54,888 nt of DNA from Anaerolineaceae bacterium (GTDB lineage: Bacteria; Chloroflexota; Anaerolineae; Promineifilales; Promineifilaceae). Below, one piece after another: positions 17,964 to 26,705 of this stretch (position 1 is its first letter; the number at the start of each line of letters is the position of its first letter). The notes under the pieces were generated by a model that had not been told where the DNA came from, did no database searches, and was given only the letters and a program-made list of their open reading frames with translations. The position numbers and the translations under genes were made by a program. Location of the stretch: positions 1 through 54,888 of the forward strand of contig PABI01000180.1 of the NCBI GenBank assembly GCA_002699125.1, in the 5' to 3' direction.

Positions 17964-18113
17964 TTGTACGATTACAGTAGGTGGTTCGTGGAACGGCCGT
18001 ATCGCCATTTTCCCCACATCGCCTATAATTAACCAACAAACGCAGTCAATTAGAAATCTCTGCGCCTCCGCGCCTCTGCGTTATGCCTTTATGAAAGGAG
18101 CATTCACCAACTT

Positions 18114-19196
18114 ATGAGCCGATTCTTCCGCTGGAGCCTCCCCTTGTTGGTTATCGCCACCGTTTTCATGGCCTGGCCCGATACGGCCGCAGCCGCCAAA
18201 TGTTTCATTCAGTCCGATGAGATTGGCCACGTCTGTGATGCCGAGCCTCCTCAGCCGGTCTTCTCTAGACCCCAACCTTTTGCCAACAGCTTCCTGCCAT
18301 ACCAAACGTACGCTCGCCTGCATGACAACATCAACGTATACGCCGGACCTAGCAGCGGCAGCGGCATTGTGCGCAACGTGGGCGATGGCTTTTTATTTGC
18401 TACGGTTCAAGGGGCAGTGGAGGGGGAAGGCACGCTGTGGTACGTCATCAACTACGGGGAATATGTGCGCGCTTCTGATTTAACCATTACGGATGCTTCT
18501 GAATTTACCGGGGTTGAAATTAAATCGCAGCCGGAACGGCCGTTTGGCTGGATGGTGGTCGATTACTGGTACAGCAACGAGCCAGGAGCCGAACCCGCGC
18601 CGGGAAACGTCAAGCTGCCGCGCTACACTTTCTTTGAAGTATACGATGCCGTCACCGCCGACGATGGCTGGATTTGGTACAACATCGGCGGCGGGCGCTG
18701 GATGCGCCAGACCTATGTCAGCCTTGTTGATGCCAATCCGCGCCCGGAAGGTGTGGGCGCAGAAGAATACTGGGTAGAAATTGATCTGTATGAGCAAAGT
18801 TTTGCCGCCTACATTGGCAACCGCATGGTGTACGCCGGGCTTATTTCCAGCGGGCTGAACCGCTGGCCCACAAATGAGGGGCTTTTCCAGGTGTGGGACC
18901 GTCACCTCAAAACCAAGATGTCGGGTGCCGAGGGCAAGATCGACTATTACTTCATCGAAGACGTGCCGCACACGATGTATTTTGATTACGACATCGCCCT
19001 GCACGGCGCCTTCTGGCACGATCGTTTTGGTTACAAGCACAGTCACGGCTGCGTCAACATGCCGCCACGCGATGCCGAATGGGTTTTCAACTGGTCGGCC
19101 GGTGCCCCCAACGATTTGTGGGTCTGGTCACACACTTCTGACCCTAACCATTACTTTGACCGCTACGATCCGGAAGCCACGTTTTCCGGACCGTAA
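18114..19196 (+). CDS. Secreted L,D-transpeptidase (YkuD domain)
   Basis: Cell-wall cross-linking enzyme of 360 residues. A signal peptide spans about 1-28, with a cleavage site near TAAAA. The middle (about 60-215) looks like two SH3-type wall-binding units (NVYAGPSSGSGIVRNVG, and a second around GNVKLPRYTFFEV). The C-terminal YkuD domain holds the catalytic motif KHSHGCVNMP, with H311 and nucleophile C313. Such enzymes form 3-3 peptide cross-links or attach proteins to peptidoglycan outside the membrane. AAAGGAG lies 13 nt before the ATG, an unusually long spacing. A terminator follows. Confidence 0.88.
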   Translation: MSRFFRWSLPLLVIATVFMAWPDTAAAAKCFIQSDEIGHVCDAEPPQPVFSRPQPFANSFLPYQTYARLHDNINVYAGPSSGSGIVRNVGDGFLFATVQGAVEGEGTLWYVINYGEYVRASDLTITDASEFTGVEIKSQPERPFGWMVVDYWYSNEPGAEPAPGNVKLPRYTFFEVYDAVTADDGWIWYNIGGGRWMRQTYVSLVDANPRPEGVGAEEYWVEIDLYEQSFAAYIGNRMVYAGLISSGLNRWPTNEGLFQVWDRHLKTKMSGAEGKIDYYFIEDVPHTMYFDYDIALHGAFWHDRFGYKHSHGCVNMPPRDAEWVFNWSAGAPNDLWVWSHTSDPNHYFDRYDPEATFSGP

Positions 19197-19214
19197 GCAG
19201 AAATTTATTTAGAC

Positions 19215-19256
19215 AAAAAACGAGACCCTGAGCTACTTGCCCAGGGTCTTTTTTAT
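19215..19256 (+). terminator. Intrinsic terminator of the L,D-transpeptidase gene
   Basis: Stem AGACCCTG (19223-19230) and CAGGGTCT (19242-19249), followed by six T and preceded by six A. Confidence 0.85.
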
Positions 19257-19262
19257 TCTGCC

Positions 19263-19346
19263 TGTCATTCCCGTGAAGGCGGGAAGCCATTGGCCTCTAA
19301 AATTACACAATTCTGGATGCCTGCCTTCGCAGGCATGACAATGACA
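19263..19346. repeat. Dispersed repeat C, copy 1
   Basis: Starts TGTCATTCCCGTGAAGGCGG and ends with the complementary TGCCTTCGCAGGCATGAC-type arm followed by ATGACA. It lies between convergent genes. Similar elements are at 32342-32402 and 35519-35583. Confidence 0.7.
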
Positions 19347-19349
19347 GAA

Positions 19350-19715
19350 CTACAAAGTAATCACCTGATCCGGTGGGTTGCCGGCCAGGGCTCCGTACAA
19401 ATCGGGGAAGCAGCCAACCATCACGCCATCGACGGTGCCGGTTGGTTTGCAGTTGCCGGCTTCACCTTCGGCCAGTCCACGCTCCAGGGCGCATTGGTCG
19501 CACATCATCAGCATCATGCCTTTTTCAGCGGCAATTTTGGCCAGCCGCTCGCCGATGGGGTCGCCTTTGCGCAGCACGTAGTTGTTGTCATCAAAAAAGA
19601 ACATGCCGATGACGTCTACACCGTGGGTGCCGGCTTCTAGCTGGGGCAAAATCATTTTGCCTAATTTGTAGCTGGCGGTGTGGCCGGAGGTGGCAAAAAC
19701 ATAAGCAACTTTCAT
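19350..19715 (-). CDS. DsrE-family protein, SaoD-like
   Basis: A 121-residue soluble protein of the DsrE/DsrF fold, recognised from KVAYVFATSGHTASYKLG at the N-terminus and the central strand-helix DVIGMFFFDDNNYVLRKG. A CDQC pair in MLMMCDQCALERG occupies the place where sulfur-carrier members have a reactive Cys, and resembles proteins annotated SaoD. A further Cys is in GNCKPTGT and another near the C-terminus. A role in sulfur or selenium handling is possible, but no tus, dsr or sel genes adjoin it. AAAGGAG precedes the ATG. Confidence 0.65.
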   Translation of the reverse strand: MKVAYVFATSGHTASYKLGKMILPQLEAGTHGVDVIGMFFFDDNNYVLRKGDPIGERLAKIAAEKGMMLMMCDQCALERGLAEGEAGNCKPTGTVDGVMVGCFPDLYGALAGNPPDQVITL

Positions 19716-19749
19716 GAAATGGACTCCTTTTGGATAGTGTTAGAAGTCG

Positions 19750-20928
19750 TTATTGTAACAAAATTACGGCCGTCCCCAGCAAATCTTCCAAAAATACAGC
19801 CTCATCCAGCGCCTGCTCCTTCCAATTGGGCATGAGCCGGTCCAGCAGCACCGCCTGAGCCATGCCGCTGTAGTAGAAACGGCCGTCTCCCTCATCACCT
19901 GCCATACGTCCAATCTGGTCTATTTCCTGTGACCAGCGTTTGTCAAAGTTCGCATAGGCAGAAAAATCAGGATCGTCCAGGATGGCAGCGACGGGTTCAT
20001 ATCCTTCTGCCAGCGACGCCTGCCGCCAGATCTCTAGTTCTGCATAGCGAGCCAGGCCTTCCAGCCATTCCCGCTGCATCTCGTAGTTGGCTTGCGCAGG
20101 AGAAAGCTTGGCTGCCTCCCGGCGTGCCTGGCGCTGATCCAGGAACTGCTGCGCTAAGGCCATCATTTCGGTTTCCGTTTCGGCCTCTAAAGCGGCTGCC
20201 AGGAGGTCGAGTTCGGTTTGCCACGCTTCTTGTAGGGCGGCATCGTCCCAGGGATAGGTGGATTCAGTGCGGGTTACGGCCGTTTCCGCTGCCGCCAGCC
20301 GTTTAGGAGCCACGATGCCCTGATACGCATGAAAAGATTCGTGGGCCAGGAGCGAAATGTAGCCATCACTGCCACGAATAAACAAACTGTTTGCCAGCCC
20401 ATAGGGGAAAATTGGAGCCAGGAAAGAGGGCAACTCTGATTCAAACTGGTTGGCCAGGCTGATTTCCATCCATTCCATCGTGGTCATGCTGGCGGCCCAC
20501 TGGTTGCCGACGCGCACGGTGAACGCCTGTGGTGTGGTGCCGTCAGCGGGCAGCGGCTGGCGGTAGTACGGTTCGCCGTTAAACGTGTCCTCAGCCACCA
20601 GTTCCCAGGGGCCGCCGCGCGGCTCGTTTTGCGGCACTTTTAGCCAGCCGTCTGGCGGGTCGGGGTAGTCCAGCAGAAAAGCGTAGCTTTCATTGTAGAC
20701 GATGACGGGGAGTACGTCCGTTTCCCACCCTGGCCAAACTGCATCTCCCAACTGCTGCCGTACCTGAAAAAATTCAGCCAGCCTTGCCTTCTCGGCCTCG
20801 CTCAGCCGGTCAACAACTGCGGACTGCGTCGGGCGGTTCCGGTTGACCAGCGCCGAAACGCCAACCAGCACCAGGCAAACCGCCAGCAAACCAAGAAACC
20901 CGCGAATAAACCACTTTTTAACATGCAT
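19750..20928 (-). CDS. Membrane-anchored protein with an HExxH motif, putative metalloprotease
   Basis: A 392-residue protein with one N-terminal transmembrane helix (about 7-27), the rest probably extracytoplasmic. The segment LLAHESFHAYQG gives H196-E197-x2-H200, the zinc site of gluzincin-type metallopeptidases, and EWLEGLARYAELEI about 90 residues later offers a third ligand (E290) on a helix, as in that clan. The region between (about 205-285) is helical and charged. I recognise no named family. Activity is inferred from the motif alone. GGAAGA lies before the ATG at 20928; a B-type repeat lies just upstream. Confidence 0.6.
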   Translation of the reverse strand: MHVKKWFIRGFLGLLAVCLVLVGVSALVNRNRPTQSAVVDRLSEAEKARLAEFFQVRQQLGDAVWPGWETDVLPVIVYNESYAFLLDYPDPPDGWLKVPQNEPRGGPWELVAEDTFNGEPYYRQPLPADGTTPQAFTVRVGNQWAASMTTMEWMEISLANQFESELPSFLAPIFPYGLANSLFIRGSDGYISLLAHESFHAYQGIVAPKRLAAAETAVTRTESTYPWDDAALQEAWQTELDLLAAALEAETETEMMALAQQFLDQRQARREAAKLSPAQANYEMQREWLEGLARYAELEIWRQASLAEGYEPVAAILDDPDFSAYANFDKRWSQEIDQIGRMAGDEGDGRFYYSGMAQAVLLDRLMPNWKEQALDEAVFLEDLLGTAVILLQ

Positions 20929-20954
20929 CTTTGTCTTCCAAATTCAAGAACCAG

Positions 20955-21033
20955 TCACCACCAATGCAAATCTCACGCTAAGCCGCCAAGTGCGTAACAT
21001 GGTCTTTGCGACTTTGCGTGAGGCTATTTTCAC
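20955..21033. repeat. Dispersed repeat B, copy 1
   Basis: About 80 bp with the words AATGCAAAT, AAGCCGCCAAGTGCG and TTGCGACTTTGCG. A close inverse copy is at 26706-26789. It lies between the ABC permease stop and the metalloprotease-like gene start. Confidence 0.75.
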
Positions 21034-21839
21034 AGAAGCAGGATGCCAATGAGATTTGGCAGCAAAATCAACAATGCCAACAACGGATGGCCGCGCTGCT
21101 CGCTGTTGCGCCGATCCCAGTTGAACAGGAAGAGCGCCAGAGCAAACGCTATAATGCCGCTGGTGGCCAAAATAATGACCGACGCCCACGGGTTGAAATC
21201 GGCCGTGCCGTTCATGGCCAGGCCGTTGAAGGCGTTCATGGCGTGGGTGGCCGGTAAAAGCTGCGCCACCTGTTGCGCCGCAGCGGGCAACATGCTAAAC
21301 GGCAGCATCAACCCGCCCAAAATCATCGAGGGAATGAAAATGATTTGGGAGTAGAGCACCGTCATGCGGGTGGAAGGGGATACGACACCAATCAGCAGGC
21401 CATAGTTGGAGCAGGCCAACGCCAAAGCGGCGACAACGATGAAAAGATTGAATCCGTTGCTGGGTAAAGCGGCATCAAACAACAGCGGTGCGGTGAAGGT
21501 GATGATCAGCGTGACAATGGCCAGGTGCAGGCCGGTGGTTAGCCCAGGAATGAGCAAAATGGAAAGCGCGGGGACGCCGTTGATTTTGTAGCTGCGAAAG
21601 ATGCCTGTTTCGCGCGCGTTAACCAGCGGGTCTGGCAGACCCAGCAAGGTGGAGGCCAGGATGGCAAAGGTGATCATGGCTGGAATCATGGTATCGCGGA
21701 AGAGTGGATTGATCCCCGGCATGATGGCCCCCATCATCAGGTAAAAGCCCAGCGGAAACAGATAGTTCATCATCAGCAGGTTTTTGTTACGGATGCCGGT
21801 TTTGAATTCAAAACTGAAATGGGTCATAAAGGCAGACAT
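21030..21839 (-). CDS. ABC-2 type transporter permease
   Basis: Integral membrane component of an ABC exporter, 269 residues. It has about six hydrophobic segments in the ABC-2 pattern, including the conserved stretch PSMILGGLMLPFSMLPAAA followed by LPATHAMNAFNGLAMNG, which is typical of the DrrB/NodJ-like group. It starts 12 nt after the ATPase gene, with GGAGAG in between, so the two are co-transcribed. Substrate (lipid, drug or polysaccharide) is unknown. Its last codons overlap the edge of repeat B. Confidence 0.82.
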   Translation of the reverse strand: MSAFMTHFSFEFKTGIRNKNLLMMNYLFPLGFYLMMGAIMPGINPLFRDTMIPAMITFAILASTLLGLPDPLVNARETGIFRSYKINGVPALSILLIPGLTTGLHLAIVTLIITFTAPLLFDAALPSNGFNLFIVVAALALACSNYGLLIGVVSPSTRMTVLYSQIIFIPSMILGGLMLPFSMLPAAAQQVAQLLPATHAMNAFNGLAMNGTADFNPWASVIILATSGIIAFALALFLFNWDRRNSEQRGHPLLALLILLPNLIGILLL

Positions 21840-21851
21840 GGTAACTCTCCG

Positions 21852-22757
21852 TTAAACGTTGGTTAATTCCAGGAAGCGTTCTTCAAGCGACGGCCGTTCC
21901 ACCCGCAAATCAATCAATTCATCCTCTTTTTCCTGGATGGCGCTGATGAGGGCCGGAACCGTTTGGGCAATATCGCTGCTGAAGTAGATGGCGTAATTAT
22001 CTTTGTTCAGGTGCTGGCTGACGGCCGGCAAGTTAAGCGAATTAGCCATCAAGCTGTTCGCTTTGGTGTGGACGGACACTTTGGTGAGGCCAGCCCCCGT
22101 CGCGGTGATTTCCATGGGTGTGCCGGTAGCGGCGAGACGGCCGTTTAACAAAATCGCCACCCGGTCAGACATTTGCTCCGCTTCGGCCATGTCGTGCGTG
22201 GCCAGGATGATGGTGGTGCCGCCGGCTTGCAGTTCGCGCATGAGCGTGTGCAGTTCAGACCGGGAGCCAACGTCCAGGCCGGCTGTTGGCTCATCCAGGA
22301 ACAAAACTTGCGGCTCGTGGGCAATAGCCAATGACAATGCCAGACGGCGCTGCTGCCCGGTCGACAGCTCGTGAAACTGTGTATTGCGTTTGGCCATCAA
22401 GCCAAAGCGATCTAGCAAATCGTAACGTGGCGCGACGCCGTGGTAGGCGCAAAAGAACTTCATCGCTTCGTCGGGCGTCATCGCTTCCGGCATGCCGGAG
22501 GCTTGCAGCTGCACGCCGATGTGGTGGCGCAGCTGGTGCGGCTCTTTGATGGGATCGACGCCGGCCACTTGCAGTTCGCCCGCATCGGGCTGGCGCAGCC
22601 CTTCCAGGCATTCCAGCGTGGTCGTTTTGCCGGCACCGTTTGGCCCCAGCAGGCCAAAAATTTCGCCGGACTGTACAGTAAAACTGATGTCATCAACTGC
22701 CACAAAATCGCCGTACGTTTTGCGGAAGTTGGTGATGCTGATCACGGGTTGGGTCAT
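21852..22757 (-). CDS. ABC transporter ATP-binding protein
   Basis: Cytoplasmic ATPase partner of the ABC-2 permease, 301 residues. It shows Walker A GPNGAGKTTTLE, signature LSTGQQRRLALSLA, Walker B VLFLDEPTAGLD and a switch His in ILATHDMAEAEQ. The C-terminal ~80 residues form the extra domain common in DrrA/CcmA-type exporter ATPases. I start at 22757 (MTQPVISI), preceded by AGAGGTAAC; a 60-residue upstream extension has no domain character and is rejected. Confidence 0.87.
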   Translation of the reverse strand: MTQPVISITNFRKTYGDFVAVDDISFTVQSGEIFGLLGPNGAGKTTTLECLEGLRQPDAGELQVAGVDPIKEPHQLRHHIGVQLQASGMPEAMTPDEAMKFFCAYHGVAPRYDLLDRFGLMAKRNTQFHELSTGQQRRLALSLAIAHEPQVLFLDEPTAGLDVGSRSELHTLMRELQAGGTTIILATHDMAEAEQMSDRVAILLNGRLAATGTPMEITATGAGLTKVSVHTKANSLMANSLNLPAVSQHLNKDNYAIYFSSDIAQTVPALISAIQEKEDELIDLRVERPSLEERFLELTNV

Positions 22758-23080
22758 TTTGTTACCTCTTAAACGCACTGATACCGAAAGCCTGCAAATA
22801 AAGCTTGATTCGTATCGTGAAATTGCGCCAAAAGCAGAATGAATTGGTAAAAATTCGCAGGACAAAACAGCTGCACAGCAGTCAGTTCCGGGTAATGATA
22901 AGTTATTTGCAACGAAGTCTGTAATGATAGATGACACATCCAGTTTGGATGAAAGTCACCGGTGAGTTACGTAAACCGCGGAAAGTTTTTAGAAAACCCA
23001 AGGGCTGCTCGCGGTTTACGTTTAGGAGAACAAAAGCTTCTTTAAGTTGAATCCATTTTGAAAGACTTTTTGTTCTCCAC
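22758..23080. other. 323-bp intergenic region with two dyads
   Basis: No gene seen. A 12-bp perfect inverted repeat, ACGTAAACCGCG (22969-22980) and CGCGGTTTACGT (23010-23021), is followed by a second, GGAGAACAAAA (23025-23035) and TTTTGTTCTCC (23068-23078). The second lies directly 3' of the HAD gene and may end its transcript. The first could be an operator or hairpin upstream of the ABC genes. The part next to the ABC start shows no clear promoter. Confidence 0.45.
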
Positions 23081-23740
23081 TTAAAGCGTGTTGAATCCCA
23101 GGAATTTCAGGAGGTCGTCAGGCTGGTGCAGCAGGGTGGCGGCCCCGGCATTGGTAAGCTCGGTTGGGGAGCCGTAGCCCCAGGTGACGCCGGCACCAGC
23201 TACGCCATTGGCTTTGGCCCCCAGCATGTCGTGTTCCCGGTCACCAATCATAAGAGTGTGGTCGGGGTCGAGGTTTTCTTGGTGCAAGACGTGGCGGATG
23301 AGGTCGCTTTTTTGGGTGAGACGGCCGTCCAGTTCACTGCCATACACCACCAGAAAAAATCGTTCCAGGTCAAAGTGCTGCACAATTTGTTGGGCATACA
23401 CGGCCGGTTTGGAGGTGGCGATGAACAGCCGCAAACCAGCCGCTTGCAGCGTGCTCAGCACCTGCGGAATTGACCGATAGAGTGTGTTCTCGAACAGGCC
23501 CACAGTGCCAAACCGCTCGCGAAACAGGCGCAGCGCTTCCTGCCCCAGCTGCGGATCGTCGCTTTGCAGCAGTTTAGCAAAGGATTCTTGCAGTGGTGGG
23601 CCAATGCACCAATCCAATGAGGCATCGGGGGGATACGGCCGTTCCATTCTGTCCAACGCATACCGGATCGATTCGGTAATGCCCACCTTCGGGTCCGTCA
23701 GCGTGCCGTCTAAATCAAATAAGAGTGTATTAAACTGCAT
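23081..23740 (-). CDS. HAD-family hydrolase, phosphoglycolate phosphatase-like
   Basis: Haloacid-dehalogenase-superfamily phosphatase of 219 residues. Motif I is LLFDLDGTLTD (nucleophile D9, acid D11), the helical cap lies at about 18-85, motif II is in LFIATSKP, and motif III/IV is MIGDREHDMLGAKANG. This is the Gph/pyrophosphatase PpaX arrangement, which hydrolyses small phosphate esters in the cytoplasm; the exact substrate is unknown. GAGG precedes the ATG at 23740. Confidence 0.82.
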   Translation of the reverse strand: MQFNTLLFDLDGTLTDPKVGITESIRYALDRMERPYPPDASLDWCIGPPLQESFAKLLQSDDPQLGQEALRLFRERFGTVGLFENTLYRSIPQVLSTLQAAGLRLFIATSKPAVYAQQIVQHFDLERFFLVVYGSELDGRLTQKSDLIRHVLHQENLDPDHTLMIGDREHDMLGAKANGVAGAGVTWGYGSPTELTNAGAATLLHQPDDLLKFLGFNTL

Positions 23741-23758
23741 TTTGCCTCATATGAATTG

Positions 23759-23825
23759 GACGCAGATTTGCCTGATTACCCTGATTTTATCCATCCTGAT
23801 CAGGCTTATCAGGAAAATCAGCGTC
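23759..23825. repeat. Dispersed repeat F, overlapping a coding end
   Basis: An imperfect palindrome of ~27-bp arms: GACGCAGATTTGCCTGAT at the left pairs with ATCAGGAAAATCAGCGTC at the right. The right arm and loop encode the last 12 residues of the cupin gene. Confidence 0.65.
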
Positions 23826-24155
23826 CTGTTTCTTGTCATCTTCTTGGACTTTATCGCCAGGAATGAACGGCGTTTGGATGACAAAGTGGAAATAATCATC
23901 TGAGCTGTGGCTGAAGGTGTGCATTTCGCCCGGCTCGACGACGAGCATGTCGCCTGCTTGCAGATGAACGATTTGTTGGTTGATAACGGCCGTACTCGTT
24001 CCCCGGGCCACCAGATAAATCTCAAACATCTGGGCGTGATGGTGTGATTCATTAACACCTTTGTTGGCGTAGCCTACCGGAACAGGCACGGCCGAATTCC
24101 ATGGCCCCACAAACCAACCTTTGGCCACGCTTTTATCGAGCGATTGGTGGATCAT
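23787..24155 (-). CDS. Small cupin-domain protein
   Basis: Single-domain cupin of 122 residues. Motif 1 is visible as ESHHHAQMFEIYLVARG (three adjacent His plus Glu) and motif 2 as VVEPGEMHTFSHSS. The residues fit a metal-binding beta-barrel that could act as a sugar or small-molecule isomerase, dioxygenase or sensor; none can be preferred. The last 12 residues (DADFPDKPDQDG) are encoded by repeat F, so the original stop was probably lost or displaced. No strong ribosome site is seen. Divergent from the MFS transporter gene. Confidence 0.7.
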   Translation of the reverse strand: MIHQSLDKSVAKGWFVGPWNSAVPVPVGYANKGVNESHHHAQMFEIYLVARGTSTAVINQQIVHLQAGDMLVVEPGEMHTFSHSSDDYFHFVIQTPFIPGDKVQEDDKKQDADFPDKPDQDG

Positions 24156-24264
24156 GCAACAATTAGACTGGAAGCTGAGGAAATGTCAAAAAGCCTATCG
24201 TCTTTGCCACAAAAAAGTTTATAATTTCCCGTTTTGCAAAACATTTGTGAGTGTAAATAATATT

Positions 24265-25572
24265 ATGACTGCATTGACACGACCCTGGACGAAACGGCCG
24301 TTACCCGCCGAACATCGCGCCAATTTTATCCACCTCTATTTAGACATTGCCTGGTATGGCATCCTCAGCGGCAGCGCCATTGCCTTCCTGACCATTTTTG
24401 CCACGCGGCAGGGAGCCGACGGCTTCCAACTGGGGCTGCTCAGCGCCGCTCCCGCTGTGGTGAGTCTGGCGGTGACGCTGCCCGCGGGACAATGGCTGCA
24501 AACCCGCTCGGTGAGTCGTGCCGTCTTTTGGACCTCTTTCTGGCATCGACTGATCTATCTTCCCTTGATTTTTCTGCCGCTGCTGGGCAGTGCCACTTTC
24601 CAAATTTGGGCGCTTGTTGGTCTGGTGCTGCTGATGAGCCTGCCGGGCACCGTGTTGGCCGTAGGCTTCAACGCCATGTTTGCCTCGGCGGTGCCGCCGG
24701 AGTGGCGCAGCCACGTGACCGGCTGGCGCAATGCCCTGCTGGCTATCTGTTACATGGCAGCGTCGCTCGTCAGCGGGCTGCTGCTGGACCGACTGCCGTT
24801 CCCACTGGGCTACCAGGTGGTGTTTGGCATCGGCCTGGTGGGGGGGATGATGAGCAGCTTGCATTTGTGGTTTGTACGGCCGTCGCAAACCGGCGGCTAC
24901 CAAAACGGCAAAAGTCTGGGCGACAGCGCCCGCCCCGGCATGATGCGCAGCGTAGGCGATGGTTTTAAGGCTGGCATTGGCCTACGCTTCTTTACCCGGA
25001 ATGGCCAGCGCGCCCGGCTGCGCTCGCGGGTGTTAAGCGGGCCGTTTGGGCCGATTGTGGGGTTGCTGTTTCTGTTCCACCTGGCCCAATACCTGGCGAT
25101 CCCCATTTTCCCGCTGTACTGGGTGAACCAACTGCACCTGACCGATGCGGAAATTAGCCTGGGCAACGCCGTGTTTTACGGCACGGTGCTGTTGGGGTCC
25201 ACACAGCTCACCCGGGTGACAAACCGGTTTCAGCACAAGGGCGTGCTGCTATGGGGCATGATTACAATGAGCTTGTATCCGGCGTTAACGGCCGTTACCC
25301 AAAATCTCACCCTGTTCCTCATCACGTCGGCCGTGGGCGGGCTGTCCTGGTCGTTGGCCGGTGGGGCGATTGCCAACTACATGCTGGAGCGCATTCCTGA
25401 GGGGGAACGGCCGTCTCATCTGGCCTGGTACAATCTGGCGCTCAACGCCGCCATTTTGTTGGGGTCGATGATTGGTCCCTTGTTTGCCCAGCAGGTGGGG
25501 CTGGCGACGGCGTTGGGGGTTGCGGCCGTTTGTCGCTTCGGCGCGGCGCTGGCCGTGCGCCGCTGGGGCTAA
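24265..25572 (+). CDS. MFS transporter
   Basis: Major facilitator superfamily permease of 435 residues with about 11-12 hydrophobic helices. The first reads YLDIAWYGILSGSAIAFLTIF, and a long cytoplasmic loop (about 205-265, with many Arg and Lys) separates the two halves. A conserved family motif is hard to see and the substrate is unknown. I start at 24265 (MTALTRPW); the frame runs back to 24121, but that part overlaps the start of the divergent cupin gene. The 3' end meets an iterated-word hairpin. Confidence 0.75.
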   Translation: MTALTRPWTKRPLPAEHRANFIHLYLDIAWYGILSGSAIAFLTIFATRQGADGFQLGLLSAAPAVVSLAVTLPAGQWLQTRSVSRAVFWTSFWHRLIYLPLIFLPLLGSATFQIWALVGLVLLMSLPGTVLAVGFNAMFASAVPPEWRSHVTGWRNALLAICYMAASLVSGLLLDRLPFPLGYQVVFGIGLVGGMMSSLHLWFVRPSQTGGYQNGKSLGDSARPGMMRSVGDGFKAGIGLRFFTRNGQRARLRSRVLSGPFGPIVGLLFLFHLAQYLAIPIFPLYWVNQLHLTDAEISLGNAVFYGTVLLGSTQLTRVTNRFQHKGVLLWGMITMSLYPALTAVTQNLTLFLITSAVGGLSWSLAGGAIANYMLERIPEGERPSHLAWYNLALNAAILLGSMIGPLFAQQVGLATALGVAAVCRFGAALAVRRWG

Positions 25573-25575
25573 AAA

Positions 25576-25611
25576 GGAGATTAGAGATTCAATCTCCAAT
25601 CTCTAATCTCC
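25576..25611. terminator. Iterated-word hairpin between convergent genes
   Basis: Perfect 14-bp stem, GGAGATTAGAGATT (25576-25589) and AATCTCTAATCTCC (25598-25611), with an 8-nt loop. It lies between the MFS and endo/exonuclease/phosphatase genes and could terminate both. Confidence 0.6.
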
Positions 25612-25632
25612 AGTCTCAAAAAACTGATACGG

Positions 25633-26628
25633 CTAGGGCAAAATAAACTCCGCCACAATCGGTGCGTGGTCCGATTCGGGGAATTTGTCGTCGGTGCGGA
25701 AGGCGCCGGATTCGTCGTGCAGCACCTCGTTGTGGATTTCTGTGCCGCGATAGTAGGTGAGCAGTTGGCGCGTGGCCAAGATGTGGTCCAGCATCTCCTT
25801 TTTGCCCAGGTGCAGCAGCGAGAAGCGGGAAGATTCCGGCACCGACTGCTCGCAGGGAATCATGACGCGATTGATTAACCCCGTATTTCCTGTTTCTTCG
25901 ACTGGCCCCATGATTGCCTTCAGCGCCACCTCATCCTTATCGTCATTAAAGTCCCCACAGGCAACGATATATTCGGGTTCACCCGTTACGTCTAGCCGGT
26001 CAAAAATATCGTCGATGAGGATGCGCATTTCCAGGGCTTGTCCGACACGCTTCATGGCAGAGATGAAGCTGCCTTCGGCCCAGCCGGCCATCGTGCGCCA
26101 GGTGTAATTATTAATTTTTTGGCCTTCGACGTTGGACGGCCGTTTCGACTTCAAATGTACATTTAGCACGTGCAGCATTCGCCCCGCGCCTAAATCAATC
26201 GTCACATACAGGATGGGACGCTCCCAGCCGATCTCTTTGGCAGCCGCTTCCGGCGGATCGGCCGTAACCTTACGGTAGCTGGGCTTGGGGGCGAACTGGT
26301 GCTTAATTTGCTGCACGTCGCGGATGGGATAGCGGCTAATCACGACGAGATTGCGCACATCGTACGCTTCGTCGCGGGTGGTTTTGGTGTGGGCGGTATA
26401 AAACCATTCATACGGCGTTTCGGCCAGCAGTTGGCTGAGGGCATCCAGCTTGCGCGGCTCGCCGGGGAACTCCTGCCCATGCACCTCCTGAAAGCAAATG
26501 ACATCGGCCCGCAGCCGCAGCAGTTGGGGACGCAGCACAGCAATGCGTTCGGGGAGAGACGGCCGTTCCCCCGGCTTGTCATCCAAATTTTCCAGATTAA
26601 ACGTTGCAATTCGTAACGGTGTGGCCAC
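25633..26628 (-). CDS. Endonuclease/exonuclease/phosphatase-family protein
   Basis: DNase I/exonuclease III-fold hydrolase of 331 residues. The metal and catalytic motifs are present in order: TFNLENLDD, CFQEVHGQ (metal Glu), VLNVHLKSKRP, CGDFNDDKDE (Asp-x-Asn) and ESDHAPIVAEF (catalytic His near the C-terminus). It could cleave nucleic acid or phosphate esters; no signal peptide is seen. I use a GTG start at 26628, 6 nt after a strong AGGAG. The longer ATG frame runs through repeat B and is rejected. Confidence 0.8.
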   Translation of the reverse strand: MATPLRIATFNLENLDDKPGERPSLPERIAVLRPQLLRLRADVICFQEVHGQEFPGEPRKLDALSQLLAETPYEWFYTAHTKTTRDEAYDVRNLVVISRYPIRDVQQIKHQFAPKPSYRKVTADPPEAAAKEIGWERPILYVTIDLGAGRMLHVLNVHLKSKRPSNVEGQKINNYTWRTMAGWAEGSFISAMKRVGQALEMRILIDDIFDRLDVTGEPEYIVACGDFNDDKDEVALKAIMGPVEETGNTGLINRVMIPCEQSVPESSRFSLLHLGKKEMLDHILATRQLLTYYRGTEIHNEVLHDESGAFRTDDKFPESDHAPIVAEFILP

Positions 26629-26705
26629 AACACGCTCCTTTTTGTTTAGGTGGGAGATGGTCGAGATAAGTTTTAGTATAAGCCAACCCTTATAGGAACT
26701 CAAAC

